Source: CAVUCH01 sp963697705 | GTDB taxonomy: Bacteria > Acidobacteriota > Vicinamibacteria > Vicinamibacterales > JAENWD01 | Direction: 5' to 3' | NCBI GenBank assembly: GCA_963697705.1 | Contig: CAVOPA010000017.1 | Location: 1,798,001-1,862,000 of the forward strand | DNA length: 64,000 bases | Part shown: positions 8,232-16,527 of the stretch, one piece after another | Position numbering within the stretch: position 1 is the first letter of the stretch | Layout of the letters: each line of letters opens with the position of its first letter | Notes under the pieces: model-generated | The model's database searches: none | Told to the model about the DNA's origin: nothing | What the model saw: only the letters and a program-made list of their open reading frames with translations | Program-made: the position numbers and the translations under genes

Positions 8232-9067
8232 CGGCCGTCCTGGTTCTCGGTCGCCTCGAGCTCCGCGGCCGACAGCGTCAGCAGGTCGGCCATCGAGAGG
8301 CTCAGGCGCGTGATCGCCGTCGCCCGGCCGGTCTCGGCGTCCGCGGCGACGACGACGGCGTGCAGGCGCGGATCGCCGCTGGCGGTTTCGAAGCGGGCCG
8401 GCATCCCGTTGAGGAAGCGCGCGAGCGCGGGCTCGCGCTCGACGCCGATGATTCCGTCGTGCGGCCCGGTCATGCCGACATCCGTGATGTAGGCGGTACC
8501 GCCCGGCAGGATGCGATCGTCGGCCGTCTGCACGTGCGTGTGCGTACCGACGACGGCCGTGACCTTCCCGGCCAGGTGCCAGCCCATTGCGATCTTTTCC
8601 GATGTCGCTTCGGCGTGGAAGTCCACCAGGATCACCGGCGTGCGCTGCCGCAGGGCCTCGATTTCCCGCGTCACCGTGGTAAACGGGTCGTCGATCGTCA
8701 GCATGAACACCCGCCCCATGGCGTTGATCACGCCGACCGAGCGACCGTCATCGGTGCGGCCGACGTAGCTGCCACGTCCGGGCACGCCGGCGGGGTAATT
8801 GAGCGGCCTCAGCAACCGCGCCTCGACACCGATGTACCCGATGGCCTCTTTCTTGTCCCAGATGTGATTGCCCGACGTCATCACGTCGACGCCGTGCGCC
8901 AGCAGGTCGTCGCCGATCTCACGCGTGATTCCGAAGCCGCCGGCCGCGTTCTCCGCGTTGACGATGACGAAATCGATACGGTAGCGGCTGACGATGGCGT
9001 CGAGCCCGGCCCGCATCAGATCGCGCCCGGGGCGCCCGACGATGTCGCCGATAAACAGGATGTTCAT
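8228..9067 (-). CDS. YmdB-type (TIGR00282) metallophosphoesterase
   Basis: The 279-residue protein begins MNILFIGDIVGRPGRD, with the metal-binding GDIVG motif, then VNAENAAGGFGIT, SGNHIWDKKE and VGTHTHVQTADDRI, all hallmarks of the YmdB family of binuclear-metal phosphoesterases. Bacillus YmdB hydrolyses cyclic nucleotides and affects biofilm and motility decisions. The cellular substrate here is unknown. It heads the minus-strand run with xseA, to which it is coupled by overlap. Confidence 0.9.
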   Translation of the reverse strand: MNILFIGDIVGRPGRDLMRAGLDAIVSRYRIDFVIVNAENAAGGFGITREIGDDLLAHGVDVMTSGNHIWDKKEAIGYIGVEARLLRPLNYPAGVPGRGSYVGRTDDGRSVGVINAMGRVFMLTIDDPFTTVTREIEALRQRTPVILVDFHAEATSEKIAMGWHLAGKVTAVVGTHTHVQTADDRILPGGTAYITDVGMTGPHDGIIGVEREPALARFLNGMPARFETASGDPRLHAVVVAADAETGRATAITRLSLSMADLLTLSAAELEATENQDGR

Positions 9068-9089
9068 GCGTCAGGCAGCGCCCGGCGTG

Positions 9090-9581
9090 TCAGCAATTGC
9101 GCGGCAAGGGCTCGTCGCCAATGGCTACGGTGCGACCCTGCCCCCGGCGATCGTGAATCCTGGGCAGCATCACGCGGAGCTCGCCGTGCACGAGGCTCAC
9201 GGCGGCGCGGCCTCCGTCGAACGCCGAGGCGATCCGCACCGCGCGCGCGAAGCGGCCCGACCCGCGCTCGACGAGATGGTAGTCGCCGCCAGCATTGGGG
9301 CTGAGCGCTACCTTCTCGCCCGCCACGACCACCACGTCACCCTTGAGCAGGACGCGAACGGCGCGCTGCTCGACGCCCGGCAGATCCATGACAATCTCGA
9401 TGCATTCGTCCGTCTCGAGCACGTCGAGCGCCGGCGTGCACTGACCAGCCACCGCGACTGGCGCGTGCTGGCCCTGCCGCTCCAAGTCCTGGAACAGCCG
9501 CCGCACATCGTCGGTCAGGTCGCCGAGCTCCGGCGTCATCAGTACTGAAGGCCAGCCAGCCATGGTTGCATAGGATCGCAC
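9090..9581 (-). CDS. Hsp20/alpha-crystallin family small heat-shock protein
   Basis: The 163-residue protein carries an alpha-crystallin domain (about residues 45-140): ALDVLETDECIEIVMDLPGVEQRAVRVLLKGDVVVVAGEK, followed by a strand rich in basic residues and HGELRVMLPRI. Small heat-shock proteins hold unfolding proteins for refolding by DnaK. It is transcribed away from dnaK, with a second Hsp20 gene just beyond dnaK. The GTG at 9581 is a candidate start; internal ATGs at 9563 and 9539 are also possible and none has a clear ribosome binding site. Confidence 0.82.
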   Translation of the reverse strand: MRSYATMAGWPSVLMTPELGDLTDDVRRLFQDLERQGQHAPVAVAGQCTPALDVLETDECIEIVMDLPGVEQRAVRVLLKGDVVVVAGEKVALSPNAGGDYHLVERGSGRFARAVRIASAFDGGRAAVSLVHGELRVMLPRIHDRRGQGRTVAIGDEPLPRNC

Positions 9582-9876
9582 ATCTCGCGGTCACTCCGCC
9601 GGGTCCGGTTCCGCTCGCTGGCTCCGGTCTGTCGCGCTCACTCGACGCGCGTTTTGAACGGACGCGCCCTGCGATTCCGGCCTCGAGCACCAACCACCTC
9701 AAGTGGCAGCGAACAGCCGAGAGTGGGTATTCCTCGCACTTGGGCTTGCGTCCGATTCACTTCACCGGTCCGCCGTCTAAACATGATAGTATATACGCTC
9801 ATATAACATGCTTGACATACACTCATAAGACGCGTATATTTGCTCCTGTCAACGGACGAGGGGGTAATAACAAGGC
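9582..9876. other. Intergenic region upstream of dnaK
   Basis: These 295 bases separate the divergent Hsp20 and dnaK genes. The right half is AT-rich for this genome and contains GTATATAC (9789-9796), repeated CTCATA words (9798 and 9822) and the dnaK promoter. I looked for the HspR-binding HAIR element and the CIRCE element and found only a weak partial resemblance to HAIR (CTTGA...CATAAG at 9811-9829), too poor to call. Confidence 0.45.
9812..9840 (+). promoter_or_regulatory. Promoter of dnaK
   Basis: TTGACA (9812-9817) and TATATT (9835-9840) are 17 bases apart, a near-consensus sigma-70 promoter. The transcript would start near 9847 and carry the ribosome binding site GAGGGGG before the dnaK ATG. 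Confidence 0.78.
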
Positions 9877-11754
9877 ATGGCAAACAAAGTCATCGGTATT
9901 GACCTCGGCACGACGAACTCCGTCGTGGCCGTGATGGAAGGCGGTCAACCGGCAGTTCTCGTGAACCAGGAGGGTGCTCGTACGACGCCGTCCGTCGTGG
10001 CGTTCACCAAGGACGGCGAGCGACTCGTCGGCCAGGTCGCCAAGCGGCAGGCGGTCACCAACCCCGAGAACACCGTGTTCTCGATCAAGCGGTTCATGGG
10101 CCGCGCGCGCGCGGAGGTTGCCGCTGAGACCGCCCGCGTGCCGTACAAGGTCGTGGCCACCGCCAACGGCGATGCACGCATCGAGGTGCGCGGGAAGCAG
10201 TACGCGCCGCCCGAGATCTCCGCGATGGTGCTGCAGAAGCTGAAGCAGGCTGCGGAGGACTATCTCGGTGAGCCCGTGACCGACGCGGTGATCACCGTGC
10301 CGGCGTACTTCAACGACGCCCAGCGGCAGGCCACCAAGGATGCGGGCCGCATCGCGGGCCTGAACGTGCAGCGCATCATCAACGAGCCCACTGCGGCCGC
10401 GCTCGCGTACGGTCTCGACAAGAAGTCGCAGGAGACGATCGCCGTTTACGACTTCGGCGGCGGCACGTTCGACATCTCGATCCTCGAAGTCGGCGACGGC
10501 ATCGTCGAAGTGAAGTCGACCAACGGCGACACTCACCTGGGCGGCGACGATCTCGATCAGCGGGTGATCGACTGGATCGTCGCGGAGTTCCGGAAGAGCG
10601 ATGGCGTCGACCTCGGCAAAGATCGGATGGCGCTGCAGCGTCTCAAGGAAGCAGCGGAGAAAGCCAAGGTCGAGCTCTCGACCGTGATGGAAACGGACAT
10701 CAACCTGCCGTTCATCACGGCGGATCAGTCCGGACCGAAGCACCTGTCGCTGAAGCTGACGCGCGCCAAGCTCGAACAGCTCGTCGACGACCTGCTGCAG
10801 CGCACGATGGGCCCGGTGAAGCAGGCCCTCGCGGACGCGGGGCTCCAGCCGTCACAGATCGATGAGGTCGTGCTCGTCGGCGGCTCCACGCGCATGCCGA
10901 AGGTGCAGCAGCTCGTAAAGGACTACTTCGGCAAGGAGGCGCACAAAGGCGTCAACCCCGACGAGGTCGTCGCCGTAGGCGCCGCGATTCAGGGCGGTGT
11001 GCTCACGGGCGCCGTGAAAGACATGCTGCTGCTCGACGTCACGCCGCTGTCGCTCGGCATCGAGACGCTGGGCGGCGTCATGACGACGCTCATTCCGCGG
11101 AACACGACGGTGCCGACGCGCAAGAGCGAGGTGTTCTCGACGGCCGCCGACAACCAGAGCAACGTCGAGGTGCACGTGCTGCAGGGCGAGCGCCCGATGG
11201 CGCGCGACAACCGCACGCTCGGCCGCTTCCAGCTGGTGGGATTGCCACCGGCGCCGCGCGGCGTGCCGCAGATTGAAGTGATCTTCGACATCGACGCAAA
11301 CGGTCTCGTGAACGTTACCGCGAAGGACCGGGCCACCAGCAAGGAACAGACGATCACCATCACCGGCTCGTCTGGCCTTGCGAAGGAGGAAGTCGATCGG
11401 CTGGTGCGGGATGCCGAGGCCCATGCGGCGGAAGACAAGAGCCGCAAGGAGGCGATCGAAGCGCGGAACAATGCCGACGCGCTCGCCTACTCGGTGGAGA
11501 AGACGCTGAACGAGAACCGCGACACGCTGCCGGCAGCGGACGTGAGCCGGATCGAGGCGGCACTGGCTGCGGTCCGTAGCGCCACGTCGGGCGATGATGC
11601 GGCAGCGATCACCAGGGCATCCGAGGAGCTGCAACGCGCCTCCCACGCGATGGCCGAAGCCCTCTACAAGGCGCGGGCGCAGGCCGGTGGCGGCGGAACC
11701 GCGCAACAGCCCGTTGAGCCGGAGATCGTCGACGCAGAGGTCGTGGAGAAGTAG
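9877..11754 (+). CDS. dnaK: Molecular chaperone DnaK (Hsp70)
   Basis: The 625-residue protein has the complete Hsp70 layout: nucleotide-binding domain with GIDLGTTNS (residues 7-15), FGGGTFD and VLVGGSTRMP, the DLLLLDVTPLSLG-like linker (here MLLLDVTPLSLGIE), substrate-binding domain, helical lid, and an acidic C-terminus ending DAEVVEK. It refolds proteins with DnaJ and GrpE, whose genes are not in this window. A GAGGGGG ribosome binding site precedes the ATG. A small heat-shock gene follows 60 bases later in the same direction. Confidence 0.98.
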   Translation: MANKVIGIDLGTTNSVVAVMEGGQPAVLVNQEGARTTPSVVAFTKDGERLVGQVAKRQAVTNPENTVFSIKRFMGRARAEVAAETARVPYKVVATANGDARIEVRGKQYAPPEISAMVLQKLKQAAEDYLGEPVTDAVITVPAYFNDAQRQATKDAGRIAGLNVQRIINEPTAAALAYGLDKKSQETIAVYDFGGGTFDISILEVGDGIVEVKSTNGDTHLGGDDLDQRVIDWIVAEFRKSDGVDLGKDRMALQRLKEAAEKAKVELSTVMETDINLPFITADQSGPKHLSLKLTRAKLEQLVDDLLQRTMGPVKQALADAGLQPSQIDEVVLVGGSTRMPKVQQLVKDYFGKEAHKGVNPDEVVAVGAAIQGGVLTGAVKDMLLLDVTPLSLGIETLGGVMTTLIPRNTTVPTRKSEVFSTAADNQSNVEVHVLQGERPMARDNRTLGRFQLVGLPPAPRGVPQIEVIFDIDANGLVNVTAKDRATSKEQTITITGSSGLAKEEVDRLVRDAEAHAAEDKSRKEAIEARNNADALAYSVEKTLNENRDTLPAADVSRIEAALAAVRSATSGDDAAAITRASEELQRASHAMAEALYKARAQAGGGGTAQQPVEPEIVDAEVVEK

Positions 11755-11814
11755 GCGGCCTGAGACCGAACGCCGCAGTTACTGACTGAGAACCGAGAAC
11801 TGAAGGAGCACACA

Positions 11815-12261
11815 ATGAACATCGTTCGCTTCGACCCGTTTCGTGATGTGGCGGCGCTGCAGGACCGCGTAAACCGCCTGTTCGCCGACGCGTACCGGCG
11901 CGACAACGACGACCTGATGACGCGGGGGGCATGGGTGCCTCCGGTCGACATCTACGAGACCGGCAACCACGAGCTGGTGCTGAAGGCCGAGCTCCCCGAG
12001 GTGCCGCGTGAGGACATCGCGCTGCGCGTCGAGAACAACACCCTGACGATCAGCGGTCAGCGCAAGTTGGACGGCGAGGTCAAGGAGGAGCAGTACCACC
12101 GCATCGAGCGGACCTACGGCAGCTTCAGCCGGTCATTCACGCTGCCGCCCACGGTTGACACCGGGGCGATTGGCGCCGATTACAAGAACGGCGTCCTGAC
12201 CGTTCGGCTGCCGCTGCGCGAAGAGGCGAAGCCGAAGGAGATCCAGGTGCAGGTGAGCTGA
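11815..12261 (+). CDS. Hsp20/alpha-crystallin family small heat-shock protein
   Basis: The 148-residue protein has a typical alpha-crystallin domain (about residues 40-140) with VDIYETGNHELVLKAELPEVPREDIALRVENNTLTISGQRK and, near the end, YKNGVLTVRLPLREEAKPKEIQV. It is probably co-transcribed with dnaK, 60 bases upstream, and has its own good ribosome binding site (GAAGGAG). It holds denatured proteins for DnaK. It is more canonical than the Hsp20 on the other side of dnaK. Confidence 0.95.
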   Translation: MNIVRFDPFRDVAALQDRVNRLFADAYRRDNDDLMTRGAWVPPVDIYETGNHELVLKAELPEVPREDIALRVENNTLTISGQRKLDGEVKEEQYHRIERTYGSFSRSFTLPPTVDTGAIGADYKNGVLTVRLPLREEAKPKEIQVQVS

Positions 12262-12376
12262 AGAAGGCCATCGGCTCTGGCTGCCGAGACCGGGAGCGCT
12301 CAGGGTGGCATTCAGACCTGGGTATCCCGGGAGTTCTCACGCGGGGCGGGCGCCACCCCCGTCCCGCGAATCTTCC

Positions 12377-12405
12377 TTGTCACGGGCGAGCTCTCTTGGT
12401 ACGAT
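12377..12405 (+). promoter_or_regulatory. Promoter of rpoZ
   Basis: TTGTCA (12377-12382) and TACGAT (12400-12405) are 17 bases apart. The -10 hexamer ends nine bases before the ATG, so the message would have almost no leader and no ribosome binding site is visible. Confidence 0.65.
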
Positions 12406-12414
12406 CGGCGGCTT

Positions 12415-12708
12415 ATGGCTGACGAACTCGAGACGACGACCGACGAGCAGGCCTCCGTTGCAGAACCGCCGCCCCTGCCTGAGGTTACGGCGCCGCTCAT
12501 CACCGACCGCTTCCTTTTCGTCGATGTCGCGGCGATGCGCGCCAAGCAGCTGCGCCGCGGCGCCCGGCCGCGTCTCGGCGAACATCACGACCCCAACAAG
12601 GACGCCCCTATCAAGCCCGAACGCATCGCGATGGAGGAAGTCCGTCGGGGCGTGGTGCAGTACGAGGTCCCGGAATTCAAGCCCCGCCTGGCGGATCCCA
12701 AGCTCTAA
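12415..12708 (+). CDS. rpoZ: RNA polymerase omega subunit-like protein
   Basis: The 97-residue protein has an acidic, disordered start (residues 1-30), then RFLFVDVAAMRAKQLRRGARPRL and, after an insert, RIAMEEVRRGVVQYEVPE. These match the two conserved helices of the omega/Rpb6 family (AAKRARQL...GA and A-EEI--G). Omega helps assemble RNA polymerase and contributes to ppGpp sensing in proteobacteria. It stands alone here, without gmk or coaBC beside it. The identification rests on motif resemblance only. Confidence 0.72.
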   Translation: MADELETTTDEQASVAEPPPLPEVTAPLITDRFLFVDVAAMRAKQLRRGARPRLGEHHDPNKDAPIKPERIAMEEVRRGVVQYEVPEFKPRLADPKL

Positions 12709-12812
12709 CGCCACTCTCTTTCCGGTAATTCGGAACTCCCGGGCCCGTTCGCACGTCTGTGGCGATGAGGCCATCCACCCGGGCACTGGTGCGCGGATGT
12801 GACGGAAAGCCG

Positions 12813-13160
12813 ATGGGGTTCCTGCTTGGCGTGGCGATGCTGGGCGGATTTGCGGTCGCCGGCGTCGTCCTGCTCGTGGCGCTGGTGCTGAAGACAGTGT
12901 TCTGGGCAGTCACGCTGCCGATTCGCCTGATCTTCGGCCTGCTGTTCTTCCCGATCTGGCTCGCCAAGACGGCGTTGCGCGCTGTCAGCGTCGTAATCCT
13001 GGCGCCGATTCTCGCCGTAGGCGCCGTCCTCGTGGCGGGGGCGGTCATCATCGCCGGGTTGCTCGCGGTGGTCGTGCCGCTGCTTCCAATCCTGATGATT
13101 GGCGTTCTCCTCTGGATCGTGATTCGCAGCTTTTCTCGCGGCGCGGTTCCAGCGGCCTGA
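12813..13160 (+). CDS. Uncharacterised hydrophobic membrane protein
   Basis: The 115-residue product is almost entirely hydrophobic, with about three to four membrane segments (residues 2-25, 28-55, 58-100), rich in Val, Leu, Ile and Ala, and a short basic tail. I do not recognise a family. ATG at 12813 is chosen because GGA lies at ribosome-binding distance and the first helix begins at once; a GTG at 12759 would add 18 polar residues. It sits between rpoZ and the convergent gatA. Confidence 0.6.
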   Translation: MGFLLGVAMLGGFAVAGVVLLVALVLKTVFWAVTLPIRLIFGLLFFPIWLAKTALRAVSVVILAPILAVGAVLVAGAVIIAGLLAVVVPLLPILMIGVLLWIVIRSFSRGAVPAA

Positions 13161-13163
13161 CCG

Positions 13164-14618
13164 TCAGGCCGCCGGCGGCCGTCGCTGCCACCAGTCAGCC
13201 TGGCGCTCGAACGCGTCTCCCACCCGCAGCAACACCGATTCCTCGAACGGCCGGCCAGTCAACTGCAAACCGACCGGTAGTCCGTCCGGCGTGAACCCGC
13301 ACGGCACGCTGAGCGCCGGGAGACCCGTGAGGTTGGCGCTCACCGTGAAGACGTCGGCCAGATACATCTGCAAGGGATCGTCTACCTTCTCGCCGAGCCG
13401 GAAGGCGGGAGTGGGCGTGGTGGGCACCGCGATCACGTCGACGCGCTCGAAAGCGGTGTCGTAGTCGCGACGAATGAGGGTGCGCACCTGCTGGGCCTTG
13501 CGGTAGTACGCATCGTAGTACCCGGCGCTGAGCACGTAGGTCCCGAGCATGATGCGCCGCTTCACCTCCGCGCCGAAGCCCTCGTCGCGCGTGCGGTTGT
13601 ACATCGCGCGCAGCGAATCGGCGCCGGTCGTGCGGTGGCCGTAGCGGACGCCGTCGTACCGCGCCAGGTTGGAACTGGCCTCCGCCGTCGCCACGAGGTA
13701 GTACACGGGGATCGCCGCGCGTGCATGCGGAAGCGGCACAGACTCGATGGTCGCGCCCATCCGCTGCAACGTGTCGACTCCCTCGCTGAACAGGCGCGAG
13801 ACCTCTGGCGCGACCCCGGCCTCGAGCAGTTCTGCCGGGACGCCGATGCGTAGTCCGCGGACGTCGCCCGTCAGCGCGTCGACGAAGTCAGGCACCGGCT
13901 CTGCGCTCGCGGTCGCGTCGGAGGCGTCGGCGCCGGCTATGATGCGCGTCAGAATCGCCGCGTCGCGGACGGTGTGCGTCAGCGGCCCGATCTGATCGAG
14001 CGACGAGGCAAAGGCGAGCAGGCCGTACCGCGACACCCGTCCGTACGTTGTCTTCAGTCCCACGAGACCGCAGAACGCGGCCGGCTGCCTGATTGACCCG
14101 CCGGTATCCGATCCGAGTGCGGCCGGGACGAAGCCGGCAGCGACGGCGACGGCCGATCCCCCGCTCGACCCGCCAGGGGTGCGCTCGCGATCCCACGGGT
14201 TGCGGGAAGGGCCCAGGGCCGAGTTCTCGGTCGACGATCCCATCGCAAACTCGTCGCAGTTCGTCTTGCCGACGACCACCGCCCCCGCGCGCAGCAGGCG
14301 ATCGACGACGGTGGCGTCGTACGGGGGCGCGTAGCCGGCCAGGATCTTCGACGCTGCCGTCGTCGGCAGCCCCCGGGTGCAGATGTTGTCCTTGATCGCG
14401 ACCGGGACGCCCGCGAGCGGGCCGCGGTCGTGGCCGGCATCGACGGCGGCCGCGCGCGCGAGGGCGTGCTCACGGTCCACCGTAATGAAGGCGTGCAGGC
14501 CGCCGTCCTGTGCGTCGATTGCCGCGAGCGACGCCGCGCAGATCTCGACCGCCGAGGCCGCACCTGAGGCAACGGCATCCCGGATGGCGGTGATGCTCGA
14601 CAGGTCGTGCTGAGACAT
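13164..14618 (-). CDS. gatA: Asp-tRNA(Asn)/Glu-tRNA(Gln) amidotransferase subunit A
   Basis: The 484-residue protein is an amidase-signature enzyme with the Ser-cisSer-Lys triad visible as Lys76 (VPVAIKDN), Ser151 (TPGGSSGGS) and Ser175 (SDTGGSIRQPA). GatA releases ammonia from glutamine for GatB, which amidates mischarged Glu-tRNA(Gln) or Asp-tRNA(Asn). Its start overlaps the gatC stop by one base (TGATG). GatB is not in the window. Confidence 0.97.
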   Translation of the reverse strand: MSQHDLSSITAIRDAVASGAASAVEICAASLAAIDAQDGGLHAFITVDREHALARAAAVDAGHDRGPLAGVPVAIKDNICTRGLPTTAASKILAGYAPPYDATVVDRLLRAGAVVVGKTNCDEFAMGSSTENSALGPSRNPWDRERTPGGSSGGSAVAVAAGFVPAALGSDTGGSIRQPAAFCGLVGLKTTYGRVSRYGLLAFASSLDQIGPLTHTVRDAAILTRIIAGADASDATASAEPVPDFVDALTGDVRGLRIGVPAELLEAGVAPEVSRLFSEGVDTLQRMGATIESVPLPHARAAIPVYYLVATAEASSNLARYDGVRYGHRTTGADSLRAMYNRTRDEGFGAEVKRRIMLGTYVLSAGYYDAYYRKAQQVRTLIRRDYDTAFERVDVIAVPTTPTPAFRLGEKVDDPLQMYLADVFTVSANLTGLPALSVPCGFTPDGLPVGLQLTGRPFEESVLLRVGDAFERQADWWQRRPPAA

Positions 14619-14917
14619 CAGCCGATGACGCGTGGCACGCGGAAGAGGCCCTCGTCCAATGCCGGATCGGGCGCGCTCTCGAGCAGCTCGTCACGGGGCA
14701 GCGATGGGCGCGGCACGTCCGGCCTGTCCAAGGGTGTTGCGCTGAACACGTGCGAGGTGGGCGCGACGCCGGTCGTGTCGATCTGCTGCACCTGCTCGGC
14801 GTAGGCCAGGATGTCGGCGAGTTGCCGGGTGAAGGTCTCGACCTCCCTGTCGGTCAGCTCGAGGCTGGCGAGCTCGGCGATGCGCAGGACGTCGTCGCGG
14901 GTCAGCGGATCCGGCAT
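14618..14917 (-). CDS. gatC: Asp/Glu-tRNA amidotransferase subunit C
   Basis: The 99-residue protein has the GatC pattern: DDVLRIAELASLELTDREVETFTRQLADILAYAEQVQQIDTTGV, then P-rich belt residues ending in FRVPRVIG. GatC wraps around GatA and stabilises the GatAB complex. ATG at 14917 is preceded at eight bases by TAGCAT, a -10 element on the minus strand, so the message is probably leaderless. Coupled to gatA. Confidence 0.95.
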   Translation of the reverse strand: MPDPLTRDDVLRIAELASLELTDREVETFTRQLADILAYAEQVQQIDTTGVAPTSHVFSATPLDRPDVPRPSLPRDELLESAPDPALDEGLFRVPRVIG

Positions 14918-14925
14918 GCGCCGTG

Positions 14926-14931
14926 ATGCTA
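14926..14931 (-). promoter_or_regulatory. -10 element of gatC, leaderless type
   Basis: TAGCAT on the minus strand ends eight bases before the gatC ATG. No -35 close to consensus is visible and no ribosome binding site lies between it and the start. Confidence 0.45.
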
Positions 14932-15044
14932 GCACACGGATTCCGGGGGCCCTGCGCTGCGCGGCGTGCAGGGTCTCCGGCTGACACCAGCGCGTGCGCG
15001 ATCTCCTCCGCACGGGTGCTACGATCGTGAGCCGGAGGCGCCGT

Positions 15045-15911
15045 ATGGCTGAACCTGACGCCGCCAATGGCTTGCGTCCCGCGGTGTGCGCCGGCAGCTG
15101 GTATCCCGGACGGGCGGACGCGCTCCGCCAGGCCCTCGACGGGTACCTTGCGGACGGGCAGCCGCTGCAATCGCGTGTGCGTGCGGTGATCGCGCCCCAC
15201 GCCGGGCTGATGTACTCGGGGCCCGTGGCGGGGCACGCGTATGCTGCCGTGTCACGCCAGACGTACGATGTCGTGGTGCTCGTTGGACCGTCACACTTCT
15301 ACGGGTTCGACGGTGTGGCCCTCTGGGGCCGCGGTGCATTCACCACGCCGCTTGGCGCGCTCGCCATCGATGCTCCGCTGGCGACGCTGCTGCGCCAGGC
15401 GGCCCCGTTCGTCCGCGAAGACACCGTCGTCCACGAGCGGGAGCACTCGTTGGAGCTGCAGTTGCCGTTTCTGGCGCGGCTGTTCCCGGACGTGCCGATT
15501 CTGCCCTTGCTCGTCGGTCATCAGCGCGCCGCGACCGTGGCGGCGCTCGGCGAGGCGCTGCCGCTGGTGCTGCGCGGGCGCGAGGCACTCCTGGTGGCGA
15601 GCAGCGATCTCTCGCACTACCAGACGCGGGAGACCGCGGCGCGGCTGGATGCGGTCGTCCTCGACCGCGTCGAGCGCTACGACCCCGACGGTCTGCAGGC
15701 GAGCCTCGATGCCGACCCGTCCCACGCATGCGGCGGGGGACCGATCGTGGCGGTGATGCGCGCTGCACGCGGACTCGGCGCGACCGGAGCGCGCGTGCTG
15801 CGCTATGCGGATTCGGGCCACGTCACGGGAGACACCCAGCACGTGGTGGGGTACATGAGCGCGGCGCTCGGAGAGTTTGGCGATGACCACGACGGCGCCC
15901 GGCCGGCCTGA
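15045..15911 (+). CDS. amrB: AmmeMemoRadiSam system protein B (MEMO1 family)
   Basis: The 288-residue protein matches the Memo family: RPAVCAGSWYPGRADALRQAL at the start, then APHAGLMYSGPVAGHAYAA, VGPSHFYGFDGVALW, EHSLELQLPFLARLFPDVPILPLLVG and SSDLSHYQ, with the His and Cys/Asp residues that cluster in the Memo pocket. The fold resembles extradiol dioxygenases but the reaction is not established. GGAGG lies seven bases before the ATG. It overlaps the AMMECR1-type gene downstream; the radical SAM partner is absent from the window. Confidence 0.93.
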   Translation: MAEPDAANGLRPAVCAGSWYPGRADALRQALDGYLADGQPLQSRVRAVIAPHAGLMYSGPVAGHAYAAVSRQTYDVVVLVGPSHFYGFDGVALWGRGAFTTPLGALAIDAPLATLLRQAAPFVREDTVVHEREHSLELQLPFLARLFPDVPILPLLVGHQRAATVAALGEALPLVLRGREALLVASSDLSHYQTRETAARLDAVVLDRVERYDPDGLQASLDADPSHACGGGPIVAVMRAARGLGATGARVLRYADSGHVTGDTQHVVGYMSAALGEFGDDHDGARPA

Positions 15912-16458
15912 ACTGGCGGCCGTGGATCAGGCCGCGCTGCTCGCGCTGGCGCGCGCGACGATCGAGACGCGCCTCGGCGTTCCGTTCGTCGTCGAGCCGG
16001 CACACCGGCCGGTCTTCGATCGACCCGGCGGCGCCTTCGTGACGGTGTTTCTCGACGGCGGTCTGCACGGGTGTGTCGGGCTGCCCGAATCGGAGGATCC
16101 GCTCGGGCGCGTGGTGCGGTACTGCGCGCGGGCAGCGGCGTTCGGGGATCCGCGCTTCCCGCCGGTCACGCTCGCCGACCTGGGGAAGCTGTCGCTCGAG
16201 ATCTCGGTGCTGACGCCGCTCGAACCCGTCGCCGATCCACAGACGGTGGAGGTCGGACGCGATGGGCTCGTGGTCGAACAGGGCACAGAGCGGGGGTTAC
16301 TGTTGCCGCAGGTCGCCACCGACCACGGATGGACCCGCGAGCAGTTCCTCGATCACACCTGCATCAAGGCGGGCCTTCCGTTCGATGCGTGGCGTCACGG
16401 CGCCAGTCTGTACCGATTCGAAGCCCTCGTGTTCGGCGAGCGCGGGGCTTCACGTTGA
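15883..16458 (+). CDS. amrA: AmmeMemoRadiSam system protein A (AMMECR1 family)
   Basis: The 191-residue protein has the AMMECR1 core: GAFVTVFLDGGLHGCVGLPESEDPLGRVVRYCARAAAFGDPRFPPVT, LSLEISVLTPLEP, GLVVEQGTERGLLLPQVATDHGWTREQFLDHTCIKAGLP. The LHGCVG loop with its Cys is the conserved centre. It overlaps the end of the Memo gene by 29 bases, which signals co-translation. The function of this pair plus a radical SAM enzyme is unknown. A TTG at 15877 is an alternative start. Confidence 0.93.
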   Translation: MTTTAPGRPELAAVDQAALLALARATIETRLGVPFVVEPAHRPVFDRPGGAFVTVFLDGGLHGCVGLPESEDPLGRVVRYCARAAAFGDPRFPPVTLADLGKLSLEISVLTPLEPVADPQTVEVGRDGLVVEQGTERGLLLPQVATDHGWTREQFLDHTCIKAGLPFDAWRHGASLYRFEALVFGERGASR

Positions 16459-16527
16459 GCCCGTGGCGCGCCTGATTCCGGATACAGCTATCGCGGCTGG
16501 TCCTGATTGCCTGCATCGGCGGCGCCA

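Noticed and set aside
9811..9829. HAIR-type HspR operator in front of dnaK
   Set aside because: Only half of the consensus fits and the spacing is wrong; no HspR gene is nearby.
14994..15044. Longer N-terminus for the Memo-type protein from ATG 14994
   Set aside because: The added residues are Arg-rich and unconserved, and a GGAGG site stands directly before the ATG at 15045.
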